This document shows positions 31,563 through 41,553 of a stretch of 64,000 bases of DNA, one piece after another. Under the pieces are notes generated by a model, which was not told where the DNA came from, did no database searches, and worked only from the letters and a program-made list of their open reading frames with translations. The number at the start of each line of letters is the position of its first letter. Within the stretch, counting starts at the first letter, position 1. Origin of the DNA: Bacillota bacterium (GTDB taxonomy: Bacteria > Bacillota > Clostridia > Christensenellales > Christensenellaceae). Position numbers and translations under genes: made by a program. The stretch covers positions 43,895 through 107,894 of the forward strand of contig JAEWMJ010000043.1 in assembly GCA_023393165.1 (NCBI GenBank), given 5' to 3'.

Positions 31563-33968
31563 TTACAGCGAACCTATCACTTCCGAAATGCCCTGGCTCC
31601 GTATACGTTTTAACGGCCCTATGACGGACAACGCCGCCACGGCTATAATCCCCGCGAAAATAACGACTGTCTGCAACCAGGGAAACTCAAACTCAAAATG
31701 GTAGAAACTCAGCATATTGTCCATCAGCGCCTTTTGCAGAAGGATCCCCAGAGCGCATCCGAGAACGCACCCTGTCAGGCTGTACGCCGCCGCCTCGGTC
31801 CATACCATTTTCTGAAGCTGCCTGCCCGATATGCCCACCGCGCGCAGCATGCCCAGATACCTGATTTTGGACGCGACGGAGGTGTTCATGGTATTTATGA
31901 TGTTCAGAATGCTGATCAGCGCGATCACAGCAAGGAAACCGTACACAAAAACCGCCATGGAGAAAAACATTTGATCGTTCTCAGCATTTTTCTGTCGCAG
32001 GTCCAAAATAGAATACCCGCTTCCCAGCATTCCCTTGATATCCGATACCGCCTGCTCCTGCCCGGCCATATCAAGCTGCGCGTCCAGAATGTCGTAATCC
32101 TTTTTCCCGGTCAGCGCCGTAAAATTCTGCTCCGTTGTGATAAACGACGTCATGCAAAGTTCAGGACTGCTGAATGGGACCTTTAGCAAAATGCCCATCA
32201 CCGTCATTTCCTTCACGCCGTCCGGGGTCTCGATCCGTACCTTGTCGCCCAGTTTCAGGCTGCAGGTATCGGCTGTAATACTGTTTCTGAGATGCGAAGC
32301 GACCGCTATGACCCCGCCTTTTTCATTGAGGTCCTTTTCAGAAAAATCCCCTGCAATCCTGTCTTCCATCTTTGCCCAATCAAGCTGATTTTGATCGTAG
32401 GATATCAGCCATGATTTCTCCTTGGGGATAAAAAACCCGTCGCCGGTTGGCTCTACCCCGCCAATCTCCTGCCGGTAGGATTCCGTCAGCCTCGAGGGAT
32501 CGAAGGATGCGTTCACGTAGCCGAACATTCTTCCATATACCTTGTCTACGCCCGGAACAGCCGCAACCTTTGCCTTCAGGTCACCGGGAATCGGCTGTTC
32601 GGACATAATGGATATATCCGGCGTATAGGGTTTGGTGACCTTCATGGATGAATACGTAAAATCTATAAACACCTGAAATCCAAAGAACATCACAATGCTG
32701 ATGGCAATGGAGAAAGCCATCAATACAAATGTTTTCTTTTTTAGAAAAGCGTTGTTCATTCCAAGAGCCGTTTCTACGCGAAATGTCCGCGTCAGCCAGC
32801 CCTGTTTTCTTTTTTTGGAAACAGAGAAGTCGTTGCTTCCCGTGACGGCGTTTACCGGAGATACGCGCGACGCTTTTTTGGCCGGCGAGGATGAGGCCAG
32901 GAATACCGAAAGCGCCCCCACCGCGGCCCCGGCCGCTATTCCGGCCAGGCTTACATTCAGGACGTTTATATCTCCGTAATAAGAACTTACCAGGAATTTT
33001 AATATCAGGCTGCACAAAATGCTGACGCCCATTCCGAGCGCCAGGCCTATGGGCAGCGCGCGCAGCAATACGTAGAGCCCCTCCCGCCGGACAATTTTTT
33101 TGACCTGGAACTTCGAAGCGCCTATGCACCGGAGCAGCCCAAACTGCCGGATACGTTCCATCACCGAAATATTGAACGTGTTGGAAATCATGAGCACGCC
33201 TGCAATCAGAACGATCACAAACAATACCGCTCCCGTCCCGTACATTTGCAGCGCCCTTGTATCTTTGCTTTGACCCATCACTGCCAGCAACTTTTCGTTT
33301 CTGCCTATCTTTTCAGGAGCGATCCCGGAGTTCTGGATATCTGTGATGGCGCCGTCTATATTTACGCCGTCCTTAAACCGGGCAAAAAAGTAAACGGCTT
33401 TTTCATTTTTTAAGGAAACGGCATCCTGCATGGAAATCAATACGCCAGGCATCCCCTGCGCCTTTGTGCTTCCGAAATCCTGAAATAACCCGGAGATCCG
33501 AGATTGCATTTTATTGCCGTCATCCAGCACAAGCGTTACGGTATCCCCCACATTCAGTTTGAGATCCCCTGCCGCCCAGTCCTCCAGCATGATTTCGTTT
33601 TGTACCGGAAATGTTCCTTTGATAAGACGCACATTCATATCAGCCGCAAACTGCTCGTCTATAGCCATTAACCTGCACTCTCTCCCATTAAGGCTTCCGT
33701 TATTGAGGGATATGCTGCCGCCCGAATTCTCTACGTCTATCCGGTTTGAAAGCGCGCTTGCTTCCGCATCGGAGGGATCTTTAATGGAGATATGGAAATT
33801 GCCCGTTTCCATGATCACGCTTTGCTTCTCATATTGCATCATAAAGTCCAGCATGGAAAAAATAGCCGTGACCAGCGCAACCGCCAGGGCCACGCTTATG
33901 ACGATCAGCCTGGTTTTATTTTTATGGCCGGACATATACTTGGGTACAACGGCAAGATAATCCGTCAT
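31563..33968 (-). CDS. ABC transporter permease with two FtsX domains
   Basis: An 801-residue membrane protein. An N-terminal anchor (about 20-43) and MacB-like extracytoplasmic domain precede a first FtsX domain of three helices (about 245-360). A second anchor, second extracytoplasmic domain and second FtsX domain (about 680-795, with IRYLGMLRAVGISGRQLQKM) follow. This SalY/YtrF-like layout is typical of exporters or mechanotransmission complexes acting on peptides or lipoproteins. It overlaps the ATPase gene by four bases and ends the four-gene operon with the two-component system. Confidence 0.88.
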   Translation of the reverse strand: MTDYLAVVPKYMSGHKNKTRLIVISVALAVALVTAIFSMLDFMMQYEKQSVIMETGNFHISIKDPSDAEASALSNRIDVENSGGSISLNNGSLNGRECRLMAIDEQFAADMNVRLIKGTFPVQNEIMLEDWAAGDLKLNVGDTVTLVLDDGNKMQSRISGLFQDFGSTKAQGMPGVLISMQDAVSLKNEKAVYFFARFKDGVNIDGAITDIQNSGIAPEKIGRNEKLLAVMGQSKDTRALQMYGTGAVLFVIVLIAGVLMISNTFNISVMERIRQFGLLRCIGASKFQVKKIVRREGLYVLLRALPIGLALGMGVSILCSLILKFLVSSYYGDINVLNVSLAGIAAGAAVGALSVFLASSSPAKKASRVSPVNAVTGSNDFSVSKKRKQGWLTRTFRVETALGMNNAFLKKKTFVLMAFSIAISIVMFFGFQVFIDFTYSSMKVTKPYTPDISIMSEQPIPGDLKAKVAAVPGVDKVYGRMFGYVNASFDPSRLTESYRQEIGGVEPTGDGFFIPKEKSWLISYDQNQLDWAKMEDRIAGDFSEKDLNEKGGVIAVASHLRNSITADTCSLKLGDKVRIETPDGVKEMTVMGILLKVPFSSPELCMTSFITTEQNFTALTGKKDYDILDAQLDMAGQEQAVSDIKGMLGSGYSILDLRQKNAENDQMFFSMAVFVYGFLAVIALISILNIINTMNTSVASKIRYLGMLRAVGISGRQLQKMVWTEAAAYSLTGCVLGCALGILLQKALMDNMLSFYHFEFEFPWLQTVVIFAGIIAVAALSVIGPLKRIRSQGISEVIGSL

Positions 33969-34648
33969 TGCGCCGCACCCCCCAGTTCGGTCAGGACGCC
34001 GTCCTCCACCTGCAGCACGCGATCCGAGTAATGGGTATACGCCTGGTTGTGCGTGATCAGGATAAGGGTCTGCTGGAATTTTTCCACAGACATGCGCAGA
34101 AGTCCGATCACATCCTTGCTGTTTTGCGAATCCAGGTTTCCGGTGGGTTCGTCCGCCAGTATGATCGCCGGGTGAGTTGCCAGCGCGCGGCCGATCGCCA
34201 CCCGCTGCTGCTGCCCGCCCGAAAGCTGGCTGGGCAGATGATGCCTCCGGCTTGTAAGTCCAAGCATGCCAATCAGTTCGCCGATATACCCGGGGTCCGG
34301 TTTCTTATAATCCAGCAGCAGCGGCAGGACGATGTTTTCTTCCACATTCAGTTCGGGCAGAAGGTTGTATGCCTGGAAAATAAAGCCGATGTTCCTTCTG
34401 CGGAAAACCGCAAGCTCCTCCTCCTGCATGGCGTATATATCCTTGCCGTCCAGCACCACATGGCCCGCAGTGGGCGTATCCAGCCCGCCAAGCAGATTTA
34501 AAAGCGTGCTTTTTCCCGAGCCCGAAGGCCCGACCACCGCTACAAATTCGCCTTTTGCTACGGAAAAGGTTGCGTTTTTCACAGCCTCTACCTTTGTTTC
34601 GTTTTTCCCAAATGTTTTGCAAAGACTTATTGCTTTGAGAATATCCAA
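33965..34648 (-). CDS. MacB/LolD-type ABC ATPase
   Basis: A 227-residue ATPase with Walker A VGPSGSGKSTLLN, Q-loop FIFQAYNLLPE, signature LSGGQQQRVAIGRAL and Walker B ILADEPTGNLDS, the pattern of FtsE/LolD/MacB. It powers the FtsX-domain permease. TTG 34646-34648 is chosen as start because GAGG lies eight bases upstream and the protein then begins MDILKAISLCKTFG as in relatives; GTG 34655-34657 is the alternative. Confidence 0.92.
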   Translation of the reverse strand: MDILKAISLCKTFGKNETKVEAVKNATFSVAKGEFVAVVGPSGSGKSTLLNLLGGLDTPTAGHVVLDGKDIYAMQEEELAVFRRRNIGFIFQAYNLLPELNVEENIVLPLLLDYKKPDPGYIGELIGMLGLTSRRHHLPSQLSGGQQQRVAIGRALATHPAIILADEPTGNLDSQNSKDVIGLLRMSVEKFQQTLILITHNQAYTHYSDRVLQVEDGVLTELGGAAQ

Positions 34649-34718
34649 ATAAAACACCTCACATCCTTTTTATAGGGATATGATATACTTAAGACCTTAC
34701 GGCAGGATGAATTTTATC

Positions 34719-35951
34719 TTACAAAACAGAAAGATTGGAAAACGATATCCTGAAGGCCGTGCCACATCCAAGTTCGCTGCGGACGCCGATCGTTGCGCCG
34801 TGCTTCTCGACGATCGTTTTGGCAAGCGTTAAGCCAACACCCGCTCCCTGCTTGTCTTTTGAAAATCTGCTCCTGTAAAACCGTTTGAATATATGGTGGA
34901 TGTCTTCCGGATGGATGCCCGAGCCGTTATCGCGGATCACGATTTCAGTCAAAACAGGCGTTTCTTCACAGAAAACCTCTATTATGCCGCCCGCGCCGGT
35001 ATGATCCAGCGCGTTTTTCACAATGTTGCTGACCGCTTCCAAAAGCCAGACGTCGTCAAAGCACAGCATAACGTCTTCGCCGCACGTGACCGTAATAGTT
35101 TTGTGCTCGGCTTCCGCCCGCGCCGCCAGGCCCTGGACCGCATCCCGCAGGAATTCGCCCACCCGGTGTTCTTTGGGACTGAGTTCGATTGCATCCGCAT
35201 CCAGCCTTGCAAGTTTCAGGAGGTTTTGTATCAGGTTCTCCATCCTGGAAAGTTCGCGGCCGCTTTTTTGCGTAAAATCCGCCACCGTACCGTTCCCCGT
35301 GTTCTCGTTCATAATGATTTCGTTATACATCTCAAGCGCGGCCAGGGGCGTTTTCAGTTGGTGCGAAATATCCGAGATGGTATCCCGCAGGAATTCCTTA
35401 TATTTTTTCTCCTGCTGCGTATGCGCCGTCAGGGAGGTTGCCATTGCGTTTACGGCAGAAAAAAGGCGGTACATCAAACCCTCCCGGGTATCGGTCAGGC
35501 GCAGGGCGGTATCGCCGTCCATGAACCTGCGGATGCGGGACTCCGCGTCCTCATAGATAACGTTCTGACGGCGGTGATACGTGAAAGACGCAAACAGCAC
35601 GGTGGCTGCCGCCGCAATGCACAGGACAAATAAAAGGGCGGAAAATTCACCGTAAAAACGCTGCGCGCTTTCAAGAAGCGAGGTTTGCATTTGGGGCGCG
35701 TATCCTGCCGCCCGCAGTATTTCCTCTCCCTGCGCGGCGTATGTCCGGTTTTCCGCGGAAGCAAATGCCGCGGTTATCCGCCCCCGTTCAACGCCGCTTT
35801 CCGCGAGCGCTCCGGCGACCGCATAATCGCGCCCGATAATTGACGCCTTGTAATTTTCTGACGCCCCCCATGCGATCGCCTGCCCAAACACGGTCAGCCC
35901 GGCTAGTATTGCCGCAAGTATTAAAAACTGATTCTTAAAAGCCTTGTCCAT
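34719..35951 (-). CDS. Sensor histidine kinase
   Basis: A 410-residue membrane kinase. Two transmembrane helices (about 7-27 and 100-120) flank an extracytoplasmic loop of about 70 residues; a HAMP-like segment follows, then HisKA with the phosphoacceptor in DISHQLKTPLAALEMY, and HATPase with N-box NIVKNALDH, DNGSGI, and GAGVGLTLAKTIVE. ATG 35949-35951 lies four bases after the regulator stop with GGTGAGG inside the preceding gene end. It pairs with the response regulator upstream and probably controls the ABC exporter genes. Confidence 0.93.
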   Translation of the reverse strand: MDKAFKNQFLILAAILAGLTVFGQAIAWGASENYKASIIGRDYAVAGALAESGVERGRITAAFASAENRTYAAQGEEILRAAGYAPQMQTSLLESAQRFYGEFSALLFVLCIAAAATVLFASFTYHRRQNVIYEDAESRIRRFMDGDTALRLTDTREGLMYRLFSAVNAMATSLTAHTQQEKKYKEFLRDTISDISHQLKTPLAALEMYNEIIMNENTGNGTVADFTQKSGRELSRMENLIQNLLKLARLDADAIELSPKEHRVGEFLRDAVQGLAARAEAEHKTITVTCGEDVMLCFDDVWLLEAVSNIVKNALDHTGAGGIIEVFCEETPVLTEIVIRDNGSGIHPEDIHHIFKRFYRSRFSKDKQGAGVGLTLAKTIVEKHGATIGVRSELGCGTAFRISFSNLSVL

Positions 35952-35955
35952 GTCC

Positions 35956-36645
35956 TCACCCGCCTTGCCTTGCATTCCATTTGTAACCGATGCCCCGCAC
36001 CGTCTGCAGGAACTCCGGGGACTCGGGGTTGTCCTCTATCTTGCTCCTGAGCCTTCTGATATAAACGGAAAGCGTATTATCGTCAACAAAACTGCCGGCG
36101 TTGTCCCAAAGCCTGCCCAGCAGCATATCCCTGGTTAAAACAATATTGGGATTCTGCATGAACATGCAAAGCAGCCGGAATTCAGCATGCGTCAGTTCGA
36201 TTTCGGCCCCGTCCTTGAACACCCGGTTTTCCAGCAGTTTAACGGTGACGCCGCCCGAACTGACCACGCTCTGCGCTTCCGTCATCCCGGCCCTGCGCAG
36301 CAGCGCGTTGATCCTGGAGATCAGCACGTTTAACTGAAAAGGCTTGGTGATATAGTCGTCTCCTCCCAGGTCCAGCCCCATCACGATATTGAGTTCTTCG
36401 TCCGATGCTGTTAAAAATATAATGGGCGTTTTGGAAACTGCCCGCACCCTTTTACAGAGCGCAAATCCGCTGCCGTCCGGCAGGCCGACGTCCAGAAGCA
36501 AAAGATCGTAAGTCCTCCCGCCGATTTTTTCTTCCGCTTCGCGAACGGTCCTTGCGACATCCACTTCAAATCCGTTTTTTTCCAGGGAAAACCTAAGCCC
36601 CTCGATCAGACTCAGATCGTCCTCCACCATCAGAATAACGCTCAT
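35956..36645 (-). CDS. OmpR/PhoB-family response regulator
   Basis: A 229-residue regulator. The receiver domain has the acidic pair MVEDDLS, phosphoacceptor Asp in LLLLDVGLPDG, Thr/Ser and Lys in FLTASDE and YITKPFQ. A winged-helix DNA-binding domain (about 130-225) has LTHAEFRLLCMFMQNP and VYIRRLRSKIED. It is the first gene of the regulator-kinase-ATPase-permease operon, a common arrangement for sensing and removing cell-envelope-active compounds. Confidence 0.94.
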   Translation of the reverse strand: MSVILMVEDDLSLIEGLRFSLEKNGFEVDVARTVREAEEKIGGRTYDLLLLDVGLPDGSGFALCKRVRAVSKTPIIFLTASDEELNIVMGLDLGGDDYITKPFQLNVLISRINALLRRAGMTEAQSVVSSGGVTVKLLENRVFKDGAEIELTHAEFRLLCMFMQNPNIVLTRDMLLGRLWDNAGSFVDDNTLSVYIRRLRSKIEDNPESPEFLQTVRGIGYKWNARQGG

Positions 36646-36871
36646 TACTCCGTCCCCCTTTTCCTGAAAGTACCATATTACTTATCCAGTATACCATTCC
36701 TCTGGAGCGCGCTTCAACAGTATCCTCTAAATCAGCCACGATGGGAGCAAGCGTATAATTTGCTGTTTTGCAGCAGCCTTTTTTGGTGTATAATATTGGC
36801 AAAACAAGGGAATTTTAAACGGCTGCCCGGCCATCTGCATATTTTTATTAATCGAGGCGGAGGAAATTTAT

Positions 36872-38125
36872 ATGTGCGATACTCTGTGTGAAATTAAATC
36901 CAAGACAGGCGAAACCATTTTTGCAAAAAACAGCGACAGGAGCCCCAACGAACCGCATCTGGTTATCCGGGTCCCCGCGCAGGATCATGCCCGCGGAAGC
37001 AGCCTGAAACTCACTTATATTACGATACCGCAGGCGGAACACACCCTGGAAACCATTCTCTTTAAGCCCTCATGGACTTGGGGCGCGGAAATGGGCGTAA
37101 ATTCGGCTTCTGTGGCGATCGGAAACGAGGCTGTATTTACCAGGGCAAAACGCGGCCCGGACGCGCTCATAGGCATGGATCTTTTACGGCTTGGCCTGGA
37201 GCGGTCGGGAAGCGCGAAGGAAGCGCTTAGATGCATGACCACGCTGCTTGAAGAGTACGGGCAAGGCGGGAACTGCGGATTTGACCATGAATTTTATTAC
37301 GACAACAGCTTTATCATAGCGGACCCGGATGAAGGATATGTGCTTGAGACGTCCGGCAGGCGATGGGTGGCACGGCAGTTTACGGATCACGCGTCCATAT
37401 CCAACAGGCTCAGCATCCGCCGGGAGCATACGATGCGGGGCGGGGTGGATGAAGGATTCGATTTCGCTGGAAGACTGACCGAACCGGTTTATTCGCATTT
37501 TTCGGGATCTAAACAGCGCCAGTGCTCCACATCCTCGTCTTTGGAGGCGCCTGCGGATGCTGCGGCTATGATGGCCGCGCTGCGCCGCCACTATCCCAAA
37601 GACGATAACAGGGTATTTACGCACGGCAGCGTAAGAAGCGTATGCATGCATGCGGGAGGATTGGTGGGCGACCATTCGACCGGGAGCCTGGTCGCAGTAC
37701 TGCGCCGCAGCAACCCTTCAACCCTCTGGTGCACCGGATCCTCCACCCCCTGCATCTCCACATTCAAACCCGTATTTTTCGGCGTGGATTCCGGCGCTCC
37801 GGTATTTGAAGACGAACGGGAAGCAAAAAAATACTGGCTCGAGAGGGAAGCCATACACCGCGGCGTGCTGGCGGGTGTGACAGACGTATCCGCCCTGCGA
37901 CCCCGAAGGGACGCCCTGGAAAAAAGCTGGCTGACCGAGGAACAGTATCTTTTCAGTGCGAATGTGCCCGATTGCCAGACGCTGCTGCGTTTTGCCCGCA
38001 GGGCCGCATCCGAGGAACAGGAATTGGTGAACGAGTTCCTGCCTAAAAAAGAATGGGCAATGCCTGCGCGTGGACGGTTCAACCGTTACTGGACCGCAAA
38101 AAACGCTGCGCTGGGCAAGGAATAA
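36872..38125 (+). CDS. C69-family peptidase (secernin/dipeptidase-like)
   Basis: A 417-residue N-terminal-nucleophile hydrolase. It begins MCDTLC; Cys2 would be the nucleophile after removal of Met. FAKNSDRSPNEPHLV, GVNSASVAIGNEAVF and YVLETSGRRWVARQ match the C69/secernin pattern, in which dipeptides or related amides are cleaved. The start is ATG with GGAGGAAATTTAT upstream. It stands alone, divergent from the response-regulator operon, and is followed by a terminator. Confidence 0.85.
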   Translation: MCDTLCEIKSKTGETIFAKNSDRSPNEPHLVIRVPAQDHARGSSLKLTYITIPQAEHTLETILFKPSWTWGAEMGVNSASVAIGNEAVFTRAKRGPDALIGMDLLRLGLERSGSAKEALRCMTTLLEEYGQGGNCGFDHEFYYDNSFIIADPDEGYVLETSGRRWVARQFTDHASISNRLSIRREHTMRGGVDEGFDFAGRLTEPVYSHFSGSKQRQCSTSSSLEAPADAAAMMAALRRHYPKDDNRVFTHGSVRSVCMHAGGLVGDHSTGSLVAVLRRSNPSTLWCTGSSTPCISTFKPVFFGVDSGAPVFEDEREAKKYWLEREAIHRGVLAGVTDVSALRPRRDALEKSWLTEEQYLFSANVPDCQTLLRFARRAASEEQELVNEFLPKKEWAMPARGRFNRYWTAKNAALGKE

Positions 38126-38197
38126 GGTGGCGGACATATGAAACTTGACCAAAGATCCCGTATGAATCTTTGAACAATATGCTTCTAATATAAAAAC

Positions 38198-38232
38198 AGG
38201 CGGAATTGTTTCGTTCCGCCTTTATTTCTTTT
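38198..38232 (+). terminator. Terminator after the C69 peptidase gene
   Basis: AGGCGGAA (38198-38205) pairs with TTCCGCCT (38214-38221), followed by TTATTTCTTTT. Confidence 0.75.
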
Positions 38233-38277
38233 GATTCTTCCCGGTTTTTTGAAAACCGGACATATATAATATTGTTT

Positions 38278-39507
38278 CTAATTGCCGGCCCGGTTTTGAA
38301 CATCGAAACCGGCGGGATTTTGATAGATCCGAAGCCCAAACCGCGGAGCTATTGCTATGATGTAATCGAAAAGGTCGGCCTGCACGGCTTCATACGAAGC
38401 CCATTCGATATCGTTTGTAAACGCGTAGACCTCAATAGGGATTCCGGTTTCGGTTGGCGGCAGCTGCCGCACGATCTGGGACATTTCCTGGTGGATATGC
38501 GGATTGTTTTCGAGATAATTCGCTAAAAATATCCTGAAAAGCCCCAAATTGGTAAGCCGCCTTCCGTTGGCCGCCTCATCCATGTTTGCGCCTATGTTCT
38601 GGTTATAAAGGGCAATTTCCTCTTTTTTTTGTTTCAGGTATTCGGAAAGGTACTGGATATTCTGCATGCCGGAAAGCATTTCTTCAGAACAAAACGCAAC
38701 GCTGTTGATATCGATATTCAAAGACCGTTTGATCCTTCGCGCCCCGATATTCTGCATGTTTCTCCAGTTGACAAAAGAATCGGATATCAGCGCGTAGGCG
38801 GGAATGGTGGTGATGGTGTGATCGAAGTTTTCCACCTTTACGGTATTAAGCGTGATATCGATCACGTCACCGTCCGCATTATATTTGTCCATGGTGATCC
38901 AGTCCCCGATCCGGAGCATGTCGTCCGCGGAAAGCTGTATCCCCGCGACGAGCCCCAGAAGGGAATCCTTGAAAATAAGAATCAGCACCGCCGAAAACGC
39001 TCCTACTCCCGTGAGAAGCATCCATGGGCTTTGATTCATCAGCGCCGCGATGATTGCGATAGCGCCTATCCCGAAAACAATAATCTTTAATACCTGTATC
39101 AGCCCCTTGATGGGCCTTGTTTTATGGAGTTCGAAGGAACCGTAAAAATCCTGGATGGAATCGAGCAGCGCGACCAATACAAAAAGGGACGCAAATATCG
39201 CGTATGCCCCGGCAGCCCGCTGAAACCAGTCGACATCAGCCGAAAACTGACCGGCTGCTGCATAGATCATTGCCGCGGGAAAGACATACGTGATGCGGTG
39301 AAATACCTTGTGTTCCAGCATAATGCCGGACCATTTGAATTTTTTGAGCAGGGGCGCAAGCAGCCGTAGAATGATCTTGTTGACTATCAATATAACAAGA
39401 GCGCTGATCACCACATAAACTGCCGCCGTTATTACAAAAGAGAGCGTAACGGCATTATTCTGCGCCACGCCGCTATTTATTAAAAAATCGTGTATACTTG
39501 AAACCAT
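38278..39507 (-). CDS. MscS-family mechanosensitive channel (YbdG-like)
   Basis: A 409-residue channel protein with four or five N-terminal transmembrane helices, then the pore-lining and MscS beta domain: FSAVLILIFKDSLLGLVAGI, ADDMLRIGDWITMDKYNADG and VENFDHTITTIPAYALI. The insertion before the C-terminal domain and IGARRIKRSLNID are as in E. coli YbdG. It protects against osmotic downshock. The start is ATG behind GGGAG. Monocistronic. Confidence 0.9.
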   Translation of the reverse strand: MVSSIHDFLINSGVAQNNAVTLSFVITAAVYVVISALVILIVNKIILRLLAPLLKKFKWSGIMLEHKVFHRITYVFPAAMIYAAAGQFSADVDWFQRAAGAYAIFASLFVLVALLDSIQDFYGSFELHKTRPIKGLIQVLKIIVFGIGAIAIIAALMNQSPWMLLTGVGAFSAVLILIFKDSLLGLVAGIQLSADDMLRIGDWITMDKYNADGDVIDITLNTVKVENFDHTITTIPAYALISDSFVNWRNMQNIGARRIKRSLNIDINSVAFCSEEMLSGMQNIQYLSEYLKQKKEEIALYNQNIGANMDEAANGRRLTNLGLFRIFLANYLENNPHIHQEMSQIVRQLPPTETGIPIEVYAFTNDIEWASYEAVQADLFDYIIAIAPRFGLRIYQNPAGFDVQNRAGN

Positions 39508-39606
39508 AAATACTCCCGCGCTATCAGCAGCGCTTTGAGCGCGCCGGCTGACAGTTTCACATTATTTCACTTTCATTATTGCACGGTCCTTTGGTCATTA
39601 TACCAC

Positions 39607-40452
39607 TTATCGTTCTATATTTCCGTCAAATTTCTCCTCATCCCATCCAAACCTTTGTTTGCCGTCCAATGCGCCGATCAGCAGCATATCCCGATCCGTC
39701 AATTCAAAATCAAAAAGCTGCACGTTTTCGATGATACGGCTTTTTTTGACGGACTTGGGGATCACCGCGAATCCTTTTTGCAGGTGCCACCGGAGCGTCG
39801 CCTGTGCCGGGGTGACGCCGCAGCGCGCACCGATTTCCTCCATCAGCGGCTCCTCCCTGAGATATCCGTGAAATATCGGTCCCCAGGAGACGAGCTGGAT
39901 GCCTTTTTGTTCACAGTAGCGCGCCGTATCCTTTTGCTGCCGCCAGGGATGCAGTTCAACCTGGTTGACCGGCGGCACGGCCCCGGAATGGGCGGCCAGG
40001 TCTTCCAGATGTTCCGGCAGAAAATTGGATACGCCCGCGCAGCGGATCTTTTTTTTCGTTTCAAGGTTCAAAAGGGCATCCCACGCCCTGTACCTTAAAC
40101 CGATATCCGTTCCGGGCCAATGCAGCAGATACGCGTCCAGATAATCAAGCCCCAGCTCCCGCATACTTTTTTCAAAGGCGGAGAGCGGATCGGAATAATC
40201 CGTCGGCCATATTTTGGTGGTCACAAACAGTTTTTCCCGCGGCACACCGGAATCCCGCACCGCTTTGCCGACTTCTTTTTCGTTATGATAAAGGACGGCC
40301 GTGTCGATGTGGCGGTAACCCGCCTCAATCGCCCAGCGTACCGCCTGGTATGCTTCGCCGTTCTCCGCGTCCGCCTTATAAACCCCAAGGCCGATGGCGG
40401 GCATTTCCGCCCCGTTCAAGAGCTTTATTTTATCCGATAAACTTTGAATCAT
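39607..40452 (-). CDS. Aldo/keto reductase
   Basis: A 281-residue NAD(P)H-dependent reductase of the AKR superfamily. The catalytic tetrad is visible: Asp in RHIDTAVLY, the following Tyr, Lys in FVTTKIWP, His in YLLHWPG. VIPKSVKKSRIIEN is the cofactor-binding loop. It reduces small aldehydes or ketones; the substrate is unknown. ATG 40450-40452 is chosen because GGAGGAATA precedes it; the longer frame is not needed. It follows the SDR gene in the same direction after a 169-base gap with a long palindrome. Confidence 0.92.
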   Translation of the reverse strand: MIQSLSDKIKLLNGAEMPAIGLGVYKADAENGEAYQAVRWAIEAGYRHIDTAVLYHNEKEVGKAVRDSGVPREKLFVTTKIWPTDYSDPLSAFEKSMRELGLDYLDAYLLHWPGTDIGLRYRAWDALLNLETKKKIRCAGVSNFLPEHLEDLAAHSGAVPPVNQVELHPWRQQKDTARYCEQKGIQLVSWGPIFHGYLREEPLMEEIGARCGVTPAQATLRWHLQKGFAVIPKSVKKSRIIENVQLFDFELTDRDMLLIGALDGKQRFGWDEEKFDGNIER

Positions 40453-40505
40453 TATTCCTCCGAAAAAATTTTTTTTACTTAAATCGCTTTTTTTCCGGTG
40501 AAGGC

Positions 40506-40614
40506 CGTTGAAGCGTCCCAATACAAGGCGTTTTGAGCATTTCGACGCAAGCGTAGATAATCCTACGCTGAGGAGAAAACGGAAAAACAACGCGGTAGTG
40601 GGGCGCTTTCAGCG
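40506..40614. repeat. Long imperfect palindrome (possible intergenic repeat element)
   Basis: The centre is a perfect hairpin, AGCGTAG (40550-40556) with CTACGCT (40563-40569). The flanks continue to pair imperfectly for about 45 bases each side, from CGTTGAAGCGTCCCAATAC to the complement of GGTAGTGGGGCGCTTTCAGC. It fills the gap between the SDR and AKR genes. It resembles a non-coding repeat element rather than a simple terminator. Confidence 0.55.
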
Positions 40615-40621
40615 GGCTGAA

Positions 40622-41398
40622 CTATTTATTGTGCTTTTTGCGCCATATATTAAACCGTATACGTTCTATCGCCTGCGGGATCAGATCCACCGGCAGCACG
40701 CGGACCAGCAGGCAGCGCACCAGAAACACGATGGACGTATATACCGACCGGAATCCAAGCCGCAGTCCCTGTTCCATGCAGTAGGCAACGATAGAGACAG
40801 GCTGGGGCGGTAACGGGATGGGCGTATCGTCGTTGGCTTTCTTAAAGAAGCGCGTCTTAAGGGTAGCCACCGGATAAACCGGAACTATTTTGATGTTTTT
40901 GGGTTTCTCCATCCGGTAGGTGCGCACAAATCCGTCCATAGCAAACTTTGTGGCGTTATACAGCGAAAATCCCGGCAGCACCATTTTTCCCAGAGCCGAA
41001 ATCGTGACCATAAAAGTCAGGGGCTCCGTTCTGCGCAGGGCCAGTTTCTGCAGGATATAGATTGGCGCGAAAACATTGGTTTTGAATATCTTTTCGTTCT
41101 TTTCCCAGTCCGGCGGGCCGATGGTTCCGTAATAGGCAAACCCCGCGTTTGATACGAATACGTCGATGCCGCCCAAAAGTTCTTCCGCTTCCCTCAGCAT
41201 AACGTCCACCTGGGCCGGGTCGGACACGTCGCACCCGATTGCCTGAACGCCAAGGTCTCCCAAAGAAGATTTGATTTCTTCGGGATTTCTGGACACCCCC
41301 ACCACCCGTGCGCCCGCGCGGGCAAGCCTGCGCGCAAACGCCTGGCCGATCCCGGACGACGCGCCCGTCACAACGATCCTCTTCCCTTTTAAATCCAT
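40622..41398 (-). CDS. Short-chain dehydrogenase/reductase
   Basis: A 258-residue SDR. The cofactor motif TGASSGIGQAF, NAGFAYYG, catalytic Ser in VTISALGKM and YNATKF (YxxxK) are all in place; an Arg in VGVSRNPEE suggests NADP preference. A C-terminal extension with hydrophobic stretch suggests membrane association. ATG 41396-41398 follows AGGAGACAATCGT. The substrate is unknown. It is probably cotranscribed with the AKR gene downstream. Confidence 0.9.
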   Translation of the reverse strand: MDLKGKRIVVTGASSGIGQAFARRLARAGARVVGVSRNPEEIKSSLGDLGVQAIGCDVSDPAQVDVMLREAEELLGGIDVFVSNAGFAYYGTIGPPDWEKNEKIFKTNVFAPIYILQKLALRRTEPLTFMVTISALGKMVLPGFSLYNATKFAMDGFVRTYRMEKPKNIKIVPVYPVATLKTRFFKKANDDTPIPLPPQPVSIVAYCMEQGLRLGFRSVYTSIVFLVRCLLVRVLPVDLIPQAIERIRFNIWRKKHNK

Positions 41399-41507
41399 AC
41401 GATTGTCTCCTTTAGACCGGATTTCCGACCGGCATTCCAAAAGCCGTCTATTTCACTATGATAATACGAAATGGATTTCTTTTCAACTTAGGGAATACCT
41501 TCATAAA

Positions 41508-41549
41508 AAAAGCGGCCTGTTTCCGTTTGACGAAAACAGGCCGCTTAAA
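41508..41549 (-). terminator. Terminator of the amino-acid ABC operon
   Basis: On the minus strand AAGCGGCCTGTTTT pairs with AAACAGGCCGCTT and is followed by TTTTTT. It begins five bases after the ATPase stop codon. Confidence 0.85.
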
Positions 41550-41553
41550 AACT

